A stretch of 11,892 bases of DNA from an uncultured Candidatus Saccharibacteria bacterium. Its GTDB lineage: Bacteria > Patescibacteriota > Saccharimonadia > CAILAD01 > GCA-016700035. Position 1 is the stretch's first letter; each line of letters begins with the position of its first letter. The translations under genes and the position numbers were made by a program. Under the pieces are notes generated by a model. That model did not search any database. It was not told the DNA's origin and saw only the letters and a program-made list of their open reading frames with translations. Below, one piece after another: positions 6,784 to 11,892 of this stretch. The stretch is from positions 1 through 11,892 of the forward strand of contig CALKUN010000014.1 in assembly GCA_937996675.1 (NCBI GenBank), in the 5' to 3' direction.

Positions 6784-9024
6784 TTGAGCACACCCAAAAA
6801 GAAAACAAGACCAACTACCGCACGTAGCTCGTACGTGATACCCCCTCACTTTAGTCCACGACAGGTCGCTGTAGCTGCGATATTACTCATTACTCTAGGG
6901 GTATTCTTCGTCTTATTCTCTCGTGCATCCACTGGTGAGAGAGTCGTGCTCGAAGCAGAGAAAGCGACTTCTAGTGCTGCTGCAGTCACCGTTGCCGACA
7001 CGAACGCTTCGGGTGGGAACGCCGTGACATTAAGCCAAGGCACGTCATCAGCCTGGCCGGCCCCAGCGAGCTTTGAGACATGTGCCAATGAGGCTCTGCT
7101 CGCAGGTCCTACTGCAGCGCCTATGGGCGCGATCATCATTAACCCCGGTACAGATCTTTCTGCCCAGCCACGACGTGATAATGCGACCTACTATCTAAAG
7201 GCAGGCACGCATACGATAGCTGCGCCAATTATTACAGGCACGAATAATGTGTACATCGGCGCGCCAGGCGCTGTGCTGGATGGGCAATTCAAGGCCAACC
7301 GAAGTGATGGCAAGAGTATCGCTTTTGATGGTGGATACGCGGGTGTAACCATCAAAAACCTCACCATCAAAAACTTTGGCGCATCCAACGGGCGTAGCAT
7401 TCCGATGGTAAATGTGAGTCCGATCAATACCTCACAAGCCAAGAACTGGACGATCGAAGCCAACCGCATCAGCTATAACGGTGGTGTTGGCGTGTACGCA
7501 CCGAGCGGTAGCAAAGTTCGCAACAACTGCATCGAGAACAATGAACAGAACGGTGTGTCGGTCGCAAAAGGCTCAGTTCCTGCTACCGATGTATTGATAG
7601 AAGGAAATGAGATCAGGGGCAATAATCGCGCTGACCTCGAAGCCGCCGCTGGGGCGTGTACGGGCTGCACGAGTGGTATCAAGATCTGGGATAGTCGACG
7701 GGTCACGGTACGCAATAATAATGTGAGCTCCAACAAAGGTTCGGGCATTTGGTCGGATACTAATAATATCGATACCCTCATCGAGGGAAATGTGGTCAAA
7801 GACAATCTGCGCCAAGGTATATTTGTCGAGATTTCGTACAGTACAATCATTCGTAATAATTATCTAAAGGGCAACTATGTTCCCGGCGGGGCTCAGCGAG
7901 GCTCATTCCCGGAGGCTGCTATCTACATCTCAGAGGCAGGCGGAAATGCTCAGGCCCAAGCGCTTCTTGGTGGCGCCTTTACGCCAGAGATTCTTATCAC
8001 CGGTAACTACATCGTAGACAACTGGAATGGTGTGAACCTGTGGGAAAATGCGTCACGGCAGTGCAATAAGAATGACACAGCCGACTGCCCGCCGATGGTG
8101 ACTGACAAATCGGGCCAGTGCTCCACGACGAACCTCACTGCGCTCACGGCTAATGCCTCCATCTGTCGTTGGCGCACAGAAAACGTCCGAGTGTACCGCA
8201 ATACATTTGAGATGACTCCAACAGCCAGCTCAGGTTGGTGCGCACCGACAGCCACAAACGGTACGAATTGTGGTCGCAATGCGATTAATGCGAGCACTGA
8301 TGGTATCGGCCCTTACGCCGGCACCTCAATCCAAAACGCCATCTCTCGGTCTCAAAACATCCGCTTCTCAGAAAATAACTACTATGGGGCATGGAAGTTT
8401 GCCATCCCAACAAACTATCCGAATGTCGTTCAGGCAGTGTGGCAAGGGACGTGGACGCAGGATACAGGAAGCACTTTTGCAGCAGCCCGACCAACGCCTC
8501 AATGTGGTGCAGAGATGAATGGTGTGAGCTCAGTGAAATTCTCCGACATATCTCTAGGAGGTGGTACATATCAAGTCTGGGCGCGAGTGAAGAAAGGCGC
8601 TGGGCTCGGTACTATTCGGGTAGCCGTAGATACAAATCCATCGTGTACTGACCTAGTGGCCGATTCGGCAAACACTGATTGGCAGTGGGTGTCTGGTGCA
8701 ATCATACCGCCAGCTTGGACAAACCTCATCGCAGGTAAGCATTCACTACAGATCTTTGCGGTGAGTCCCGGAGTGCAGCTGGATAAGGTTATGGTGCTAG
8801 ATTCTGCACTGGCTTGTAAGCCGCAGGGAATGGGGGCGAACTGCCTCACACCGACGCCAACGGTCAGGCTGACGCAGACACCATCACCAATACTCACTCC
8901 CACCCCAACGGTCGCACCTCCGACCGTAACGGCCACCCCGACTCCAACCCCGAAGCCTACCTCAACCCCTACGCCCGTGCCGATTACACCGGCTCCGGCA
9001 CCTGCCCCTGCTGCCTCCTCGTAA
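6784..9024 (+). CDS. Anchored surface protein: CBM-like segment, right-handed beta-helix, C-terminal CBM-like domain, Pro/Thr tail
   Basis: This 746-residue ORF has a TTG start; no ATG exists in the N-terminal 110 residues. A basic N-terminus (PKKKTRP) precedes one hydrophobic helix (about 28-46), giving a membrane anchor or uncleaved signal. GERVVLEAEKATS...SGGNAV (51-81) resembles the first strands of CBM6/35 carbohydrate-binding modules. Residues about 135-540 show repeated N-x-I/V and G-I/V-x-V patterns with many Asn (for example VTIKNLTIKNFG, VTVRNNNVSSNKGSGIW, ILITGNYIVDNWNGV). This is typical of right-handed parallel beta-helices of the pectate-lyase-like type. Residues about 560-675 look like a second CBM6-like beta-sandwich ending in LQIFAV...LDKVMVLD. 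The tail (690-746) is Thr-Pro-rich. Multiple cysteines suggest extracellular disulfides. Lyase, hydrolase or adhesin roles are all possible; no catalytic residues can be assigned. Confidence 0.85.
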   Translation: MSTPKKKTRPTTARSSYVIPPHFSPRQVAVAAILLITLGVFFVLFSRASTGERVVLEAEKATSSAAAVTVADTNASGGNAVTLSQGTSSAWPAPASFETCANEALLAGPTAAPMGAIIINPGTDLSAQPRRDNATYYLKAGTHTIAAPIITGTNNVYIGAPGAVLDGQFKANRSDGKSIAFDGGYAGVTIKNLTIKNFGASNGRSIPMVNVSPINTSQAKNWTIEANRISYNGGVGVYAPSGSKVRNNCIENNEQNGVSVAKGSVPATDVLIEGNEIRGNNRADLEAAAGACTGCTSGIKIWDSRRVTVRNNNVSSNKGSGIWSDTNNIDTLIEGNVVKDNLRQGIFVEISYSTIIRNNYLKGNYVPGGAQRGSFPEAAIYISEAGGNAQAQALLGGAFTPEILITGNYIVDNWNGVNLWENASRQCNKNDTADCPPMVTDKSGQCSTTNLTALTANASICRWRTENVRVYRNTFEMTPTASSGWCAPTATNGTNCGRNAINASTDGIGPYAGTSIQNAISRSQNIRFSENNYYGAWKFAIPTNYPNVVQAVWQGTWTQDTGSTFAAARPTPQCGAEMNGVSSVKFSDISLGGGTYQVWARVKKGAGLGTIRVAVDTNPSCTDLVADSANTDWQWVSGAIIPPAWTNLIAGKHSLQIFAVSPGVQLDKVMVLDSALACKPQGMGANCLTPTPTVRLTQTPSPILTPTPTVAPPTVTATPTPTPKPTSTPTPVPITPAPAPAPAASS

Positions 9025-9028
9025 TTAG

Positions 9029-9056
9029 AATGAAGAAGCCCCCTTGGGCTATTCAA
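9029..9056. repeat. R0: half copy of the array hairpin repeat
   Basis: The sequence ATGAAGAAGCCCCCTTGGGC is identical here (from 9030) and in copies R1 and R2, but the copy stops after CTATTCA and lacks the other arm (GAGCCCGCGGGGGC). It can form a local hairpin, AGCCC-CCTT-GGGCT (9037-9050). It lies 5 bases after the stop of the beta-helix gene and beyond gene B's own terminator. Confidence 0.75.
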
Positions 9057-9065
9057 TAAGAAAAA

Positions 9066-9095
9066 GAGACTCACGGCGCAAGGCCGTTGAGTCTC
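9066..9095 (-). terminator. Intrinsic terminator of gene B
   Basis: Inverted arms GAGACTCACGGC (9066-9077) and its complement at 9083-9095, with one bulged base, form a 12-bp stem. On the minus strand it is followed by TTTTTCTTATT. It lies 14 bases after the gene B stop. This is a classical Rho-independent terminator, unlike the R1-R3 type used by genes C, D and E. Confidence 0.88.
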
Positions 9096-9109
9096 TGGGT
9101 TGGCTGGCG

Positions 9110-9724
9110 CTAGGCGGAGCCACCTGCGCTATCGCCACCTCCTGTGCCGGTTGAGCGGGTCGGGTTGAAGACCCACTCCAGGTGACACACATCGATCATG
9201 TATCCACGTAGGAGGTCGTAGCTGATCACGCCGAAGCCATTGGTGTGCACCATGAGGCTGTCGGCATGTGTCGCCATCACTCTTGCCAAATCGGGTGCAT
9301 GGATGTCGACCTTCCAAGGTACTTCGGTGCACCTGAACTTGACCTTGTTGAGGCCATCTCGCAGAGGAGTGGGGAGTGTGTCGAGGTTGTAGCGGACGCC
9401 ATGCTGGGCTGATTCGATCGTCGAACGGAGCGCCCCGATGATCCGTCCAGCAGTGTGAACGTCGCTGCCGTGAGACTTTGCGTACTCACCGAGCAGCTCG
9501 GCCGTTACCCACTGGTCGGAGTCACACAGCAACGTGAACGCGTTGTGTGGATCGGTCACGGTGGGGTGGTGGACACGGACCTTGCCTCTCTGGATGAGGC
9601 GACCGAGAAGCTGGTTGCCCTTGATCTGCCCAGAACTGTCGATGCTGAGGAGCTCAAGTACTTCATTGATGACGTCGGCGGGGCCGGTGAGGTAGGCCGT
9701 TATGGGGAGAGTCTTGTTCTCCAT
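9110..9724 (-). CDS. Array gene B: unknown protein with a possible winged-helix segment
   Basis: I place the start at the ATG at 9724 (MENKTLPITAY), because GGAGC lies just upstream on the minus strand. The longer frame, from 9799, would begin in the -35 box. The product has 204 residues with no membrane helix or signal. Residues about 62-114 (QWVTAELLGEYAKSHG, then GRIIGALRSTIE, then GVRYNL) have the spacing of an OmpR/PhoB-like winged helix, with a recognition-helix-like G-A-L-R. This is a tentative pattern match only. The C-terminal third (about 135-188) looks like a separate alpha/beta part and ends in a Gly/Ser tail. A promoter (9771-9799) and a terminator (9066-9095) enclose this single gene. 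I do not recognise the family. Confidence 0.75.
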   Translation of the reverse strand: MENKTLPITAYLTGPADVINEVLELLSIDSSGQIKGNQLLGRLIQRGKVRVHHPTVTDPHNAFTLLCDSDQWVTAELLGEYAKSHGSDVHTAGRIIGALRSTIESAQHGVRYNLDTLPTPLRDGLNKVKFRCTEVPWKVDIHAPDLARVMATHADSLMVHTNGFGVISYDLLRGYMIDVCHLEWVFNPTRSTGTGGGDSAGGSA

Positions 9725-9770
9725 GGTAGCTCCAATTCTAGGTGCGGAATTTTTCGAACTCAAGGCCAAT

Positions 9771-9799
9771 ATAGTAGAATATTTCAAGTAAAAAGTCAA
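9771..9799 (-). promoter_or_regulatory. Promoter of gene B
   Basis: On the minus strand TTGACT (9799-9794) and TACTAT (9776-9771) are 17 bases apart, with the spacer starting TTTTACTT as in the sister promoters. It lies only 12 bases beyond hairpin R1. Confidence 0.8.
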
Positions 9800-9811
9800 T
9801 GTTATTGAGAT

Positions 9812-9871
9812 ATGAAGAAGCCCCCTTGGGCTCTTCAGTCGCTGTACGGCGAAAGATGAGCCCGCGGGGGC
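9812..9871 (-). terminator. R1: repeated hairpin, terminator of gene C
   Basis: The outer stem pairs GCCCCC (9820-9825) with GGGGGC (9866-9871). A TT/GC internal loop is followed by GGGCTC (9828-9833) with GAGCCC (9858-9863), and an inner GCGA/TCGC-type stem encloses a short loop. On the minus strand the stem is followed by TTCTTCAT. It starts 12 bases after gene C's stop. Copies are at 10566-10623 and 11183-11241. Confidence 0.8.
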
Positions 9872-9883
9872 AATGAAGGGATG

Positions 9884-10441
9884 CTAGGAGGCGTTTGCCT
9901 CGAGCTGGCGTCCAGAGCACAGGAACGCCTCGTTGTGTTCGTCCCAGCTGGGATCGGGTGAGGCCGAGCCCCAGTTCTGGCCTTTCTCCTCACGCTGCAG
10001 ACGCAGCATCTCGACTTGAATGCGTTGGTAGGCACTCAGGGCGTTGGTGACGAGCGTGCCACCTACGTCTTGCCCAGCCGTGAAGGCCGTGCCGTAGGGC
10101 TCACCGAGGAACGCCAGCAACTTGCGACCACCGAGCGCGACATCTGCCTCCACGAGGGTGAAGAGGAACGAAGCTCTCGAGTGTGCGTATCGAAGCGGTT
10201 CGAACGCTGCGGGCTGAACCTCGATGAAGTGGCTGAACCTGTCGCTGGTGACGTCGGGCCACGCCGAGGTGATCTGTGGCTCGATCTCCTCGCAGATTGC
10301 CAGGAGATCGAGGGCAGCATCAACCGCCAGCTTGGCGAGCGTCATCGGGTCGAGCGTCAGCGTGATGGCGCCGACGTGGAACTGGCCGGGGGTACTTGGA
10401 TGCATCTGCGGATTTGCGCAGACAACGATGTGGTCTACCAT
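9884..10441 (-). CDS. Array gene C: unknown soluble protein
   Basis: The ORF of 185 residues runs from an ATG at 10441 to TAG at 9884-9886. AAGGAGC sits on the minus strand just before the ATG, so the start is well supported. The N-terminus (MVDHIVVCANPQMHPSTPGQ) is followed by a beta-like stretch (FHVGAITLTLD) and then mostly helical sequence, including a long helix-like run (LSAYQRIQVEMLRLQREEKG, about residues 135-154). No signal peptide, membrane helix or catalytic motif is visible. A weak resemblance to a small bacterial antigen-like fold cannot be supported, so function is unknown. It is a single-gene unit with its own promoter (10490-10518) and hairpin R1. Confidence 0.8.
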   Translation of the reverse strand: MVDHIVVCANPQMHPSTPGQFHVGAITLTLDPMTLAKLAVDAALDLLAICEEIEPQITSAWPDVTSDRFSHFIEVQPAAFEPLRYAHSRASFLFTLVEADVALGGRKLLAFLGEPYGTAFTAGQDVGGTLVTNALSAYQRIQVEMLRLQREEKGQNWGSASPDPSWDEHNEAFLCSGRQLEANAS

Positions 10442-10489
10442 GTAGCTCCTTCGGGTGCGTATCTGGAGGGGCCCAGACTTGAAAGCTAT

Positions 10490-10518
10490 ATACTAGCATT
10501 TTTTTAGTAAAAAGTCAA
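10490..10518 (-). promoter_or_regulatory. Promoter of gene C
   Basis: On the minus strand TTGACT (10518-10513) is followed after 17 bases by TAGTAT (10495-10490), preceded by TGC (extended -10). The spacer begins TTTTACT. The leader before the ATG can form a small TCTGG/CCAGA stem. Confidence 0.8.
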
Positions 10519-10565
10519 TATATGGAATGGGCTAGAGGTCAAGTTGCGAACTGATGATTATAAGC

Positions 10566-10623
10566 ATGAAGAAGCCCCCTTGGGCTCTTCATTCGCTTGG
10601 TAGCGATGAGAGCCCGCGGGGGC
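10566..10623 (-). terminator. R2: repeated hairpin, terminator of gene D
   Basis: It has the same outer arms as R1 (GCCCCC 10574-10579 with GGGGGC 10618-10623; GGGCTC 10582-10587 with GAGCCC 10610-10615), but a different inner stem, CGCT-ACCA-AGCG on the minus strand flanked by TCAT/ATGA. Pairing is kept although bases differ from R1 and R3. It begins 11 bases after gene D's stop. Confidence 0.8.
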
Positions 10624-10634
10624 GAACGATTTTG

Positions 10635-11038
10635 TTAGTCGTGCTGATGTGGACCAGGGCCCGGATGTGCGTACTGGTACTCCGGCTGAGCCAGATCTGG
10701 ATGACCCGTAAGCTCAACCTTGAGCTGATGGTCCTCAACCCTGCCTGTGAAGCGCAAACCCTTTCCGGGTCGTCCATCATATGTAGGTCGCACTTTCCAT
10801 GCAGCCAGGGTTCGTTTCGGGTGGGCCTTTCAAGCTGGAGGCTGGCCGATACGTTGCATCTCGCGCCATGAATGTGGACCAGCACCTGGGCAACCGCGAG
10901 GCATTCGTTGTCGCCCATGGTCATGGTGCTGTGCATCATCATCCCCCTGAACTCTCGGGGGATTGAGGGGTCGCGCAGACAGGCCTGCACAAACTGCCAG
11001 ACAAACGCTTTTGCTCCGGTAATGCGTTGAGTAGACAA
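10635..11038 (-). CDS. Array gene D: unknown protein, needs a one-base frame correction
   Basis: The likely start is a TTG at 11038 preceded by GGAAGG; ATG codons at 10942 are alternatives. The first frame gives a coherent sequence to about LERPTRNEPWLHGK. It then turns into unlikely sequence that reads through hairpin R2. The neighbouring frame, open only after a TGA at 10830-10832, continues with VRPTYDGRPGKGLRFTGRV and EDHQLKVELTGHPDLAQPEY and stops at TAA 10635-10637, just before R2, as in genes C and E. Joining the two near 10793 by a -1 shift gives about 134 residues, with a helical N-terminus, a beta-rich middle and a Pro/His-rich end. Sequencing or assembly indel, pseudogene, or less likely programmed frameshift. 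Family unknown. Confidence 0.65.
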
Positions 11039-11066
11039 GGTACCACTATCCTTCCATTGGGAGGGA

Positions 11067-11082
11067 ACCAGGCAAGCCTGGT
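11067..11082. promoter_or_regulatory. Palindrome in the gene D leader
   Basis: ACCAGGC-AA-GCCTGGT is a perfect 7+7 inverted repeat between the gene D promoter and its start. It could be an operator half-site pair or a small RNA stem. A neighbouring TTCC/GGAA pairing on the minus strand covers the ribosome site. No binder is known. Confidence 0.4.
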
Positions 11083-11110
11083 GCCTAGCATTGGCAAGAA
11101 CTTGTGGTAT

Positions 11111-11139
11111 AAAATAGCATAAAATAAGCAAAAAGTCAA
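11111..11139 (-). promoter_or_regulatory. Promoter of gene D
   Basis: On the minus strand TTGACT (11139-11134) and TATTTT (11116-11111) are 17 bases apart with TGC before the -10. The first 19 bases, TTGACTTTTTGCTTATTTT, are identical to the gene E promoter. Confidence 0.8.
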
Positions 11140-11182
11140 TATATAGGGTTGTATCGTAGACGGTATCGAACTCGCTACGTAA

Positions 11183-11241
11183 ATGAAAGAGCCCCCTTGG
11201 GCTCTTCAGTCGCTGTGAGCGAAAGATGAGCCCGCGGGGGC
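11183..11241 (-). terminator. R3: repeated hairpin, terminator of gene E
   Basis: Outer arms are as in R1 (GCCCCC 11191-11196 with GGGGGC 11236-11241; GGGCTC 11199-11204 with GAGCCC 11228-11233). The inner TCGC/GCGA stem has a TCACA loop on the minus strand, and TCTTTCAT follows the stem. It starts 6 bases after the gene E stop. Confidence 0.8.
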
Positions 11242-11247
11242 GGATGG

Positions 11248-11700
11248 TCACCAGCGGTATGCCTCGGTAACATTTGGTTTGAGACCGTATCCGCTGCTGT
11301 GTTGGGGGATCACTTCGATTTCCAGTTGAGGAACGATGAGATGGTCACAGTTTTCCAGAAGTGCACCTGAGAGGAAGTCCTTGATCGCAGTGGTGAGTCG
11401 ACGTCGTCGCTCTCCACGTTCTTCATCGGTACCTTCAATCTCGGGCGGATGGATCACCATGAGTACTTCTGCCGCATTGATCGCCAGTCCGGACATCGGA
11501 ACGAAATCCGCCCAGACAGTGGTCGAAGAGAGTGCGGTGTCTTCACCCATGCGCAGATCGACAACATTGATGATTCCGGCCAACTTTTCAGTGAGCCATG
11601 TGGCCATGAGAAAAGTTGTCAAGGGTCGATCGGACAGTCTTTTGCGATTCGTACCCGTGGGCATCCAGTCGGGCTGACAGTGCATGATAATGGTGGGCAT
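11248..11700 (-). CDS. Array gene E: unknown 150-residue protein
   Basis: It runs from an ATG at 11700 to TGA at 11248-11250. On the minus strand AGGAG precedes the ATG by about seven bases, inside the palindrome CTCCTAGGAG. The protein starts MPTIIMHC and has helix LTTFLMATWLTEKLAGI, a strand-rich middle (TVWADFVPMS, then AAEVLMVIHPP), a charged stretch EIEGTDEERGERRRRLTTAI leading into a helix, and a C-terminal strand region. The Met-Pro start plus a late basic helix recalls 4-oxalocrotonate tautomerase-like proteins, whose Pro1 is catalytic. The middle shows nothing diagnostic, so I do not assign that function. It is the first unit after tRNA-His, with its own promoter (11740-11768) and hairpin R3. 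Confidence 0.78.
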   Translation of the reverse strand: MPTIIMHCQPDWMPTGTNRKRLSDRPLTTFLMATWLTEKLAGIINVVDLRMGEDTALSSTTVWADFVPMSGLAINAAEVLMVIHPPEIEGTDEERGERRRRLTTAIKDFLSGALLENCDHLIVPQLEIEVIPQHSSGYGLKPNVTEAYRW

Positions 11701-11739
11701 GATGGCTCCTAGGAGGTTCAGAAGATCGGAATAGAAGCT

Positions 11740-11768
11740 ATATTAGCACAAAATAAGCAAAAAGTCAA
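11740..11768 (-). promoter_or_regulatory. Promoter of gene E, abutting tRNA-His
   Basis: On the minus strand TTGACT (11768-11763) and TAATAT (11745-11740) are 17 bases apart with an extended TGC. The -35 begins only four bases beyond the encoded CCA end of the tRNA gene. Confidence 0.8.
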
Positions 11769-11772
11769 TAAA

Positions 11773-11850
11773 TGGGGTGAGTGAGGGGTCTCGAACCCCC
11801 GACCTCTGGTACCACAAACCAGCGCTCTAACCAACTGAGCTACACCCACC
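11773..11850 (-). tRNA. tRNA-His (anticodon GTG)
   Basis: On the minus strand GTGGGTG pairs with CACTCAC (7-bp acceptor stem, one G-U). The D-arm contains TAGCTCAGTTGGTTAGA, the anticodon stem CTGGT/ACCAG encloses TTGTGGT with anticodon GTG, and the T-arm holds GGTTCGAGACC. An extra G at -1 (11850) faces C73 (11776), the identity pair of tRNA-His. The 3' CCA is encoded at 11775-11773. The gene appears complete and functional. Confidence 0.96.
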
Positions 11851-11860
11851 ATACTATTTC

Positions 11861-11892
11861 ATCTGTCATAGGTTCGAGCCCTGTTAGGGTGC
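11861..11892 (+). pseudogene. 3' fragment of a second tRNA (tRNA-Lys-like), degenerate and cut by window end
   Basis: On the plus strand ATAGG-TTCGAGC-CCTGT (11868-11884) forms a T-arm with a standard loop, followed by an acceptor-like AGGGTGC that would lead into ACCA. The bases before it (CATCTGTCAT) leave no room for an anticodon arm, D-arm or 5' acceptor, because tRNA-His ends at 11850. AGGGTGC implies a GCACCCT 5' end, common in tRNA-Lys. One extra T lies between T-stem and acceptor. It could be a remnant of a recombination site or a contig-end artefact. Confidence 0.55.

Noticed and set aside
9725..9799. Extended N-terminus of gene B (start at 9799)
   Set aside because: It would begin in the promoter -35 box; the ATG at 9724 has a good ribosome site.
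9812..11241. R1-R3 as integron attC recombination sites
   Set aside because: They fold as imperfect hairpins between cassettes, but I see neither the RYYYAAC/GTTRRRY core boxes nor an integrase gene in the window, and their position right after stop codons with a T-rich 3' side fits terminators better.
10589..11251. A single 220-residue minus-strand ORF
   Set aside because: It begins inside hairpin R3, crosses the gene D promoter, and ends by reading through R2. Codon-level coherence holds only for the part from the TTG at 11038 to about 10795.
11248..11700. Gene E as a 4-oxalocrotonate tautomerase
   Set aside because: Only the Met-Pro start and a basic late helix agree; no further active-site residues could be placed.
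9455..11712. Plus-strand ORFs of 60-160 residues across the array
   Set aside because: They lack promoters and ribosome sites, have low-complexity translations, and are antisense to well-delimited minus-strand genes.

Overview
The window looks like a fragment of a Patescibacteria/CPR genome, most likely Saccharibacteria (TM7). The grounds are indirect: about half G+C, compact overlapping genes, and a surface protein whose hydrophobic anchor ends in 'LFSRAST' and which carries a Thr-Pro tail. TGA is used as a stop (for example at 4637-4639), so the UGA-glycine code of Gracilibacteria/Absconditabacteria does not apply. The phylum call is inference; no rRNA or core marker is fully present.

Left edge (1-1827, mostly + strand): a minus-strand scrap resembling a polynucleotide phosphorylase KH domain meets a plus-strand scrap of the MgtE Mg2+ channel C-terminus near base 88, which marks a rearrangement or an assembly join. 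A two-helix membrane protein of unknown function and a classical short-chain dehydrogenase follow.

Middle (1844-9024): one isolated minus-strand small gene with its own promoter and terminator lies divergent to a MarR-type repressor. The repressor heads a tight operon with two half-size type I ABC exporters. Their motifs predict a heterodimer with one degenerate and one canonical ATP site. An 11-bp inverted repeat brackets the marR -35 and suggests autorepression. A perfect 21-bp hairpin ends the operon. A large anchored cell-surface protein follows, with an N-terminal CBM-like segment, a right-handed beta-helix, a C-terminal CBM-like domain and a Pro/Thr tail.

Right part (9029-11850): the most unusual region. 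Four minus-strand genes of unknown function (B, C, D, E) are each packaged as an independent unit. Each unit has an AT-rich promoter with the same -35 and spacer start (TTGACTTTTT), a short leader with a Shine-Dalgarno sequence, one ORF, and a hairpin terminator. Three of the four hairpins (R1-R3) are copies of one repeat, and half a copy (R0) marks the far end. The series begins next to the 3' end of a tRNA-His gene. Gene D needs a one-base frame correction. The last 40 bases hold the 3' part of a second, degenerate tRNA. Together these suggest an accessory-gene array built from single-gene cassettes at a tRNA locus.
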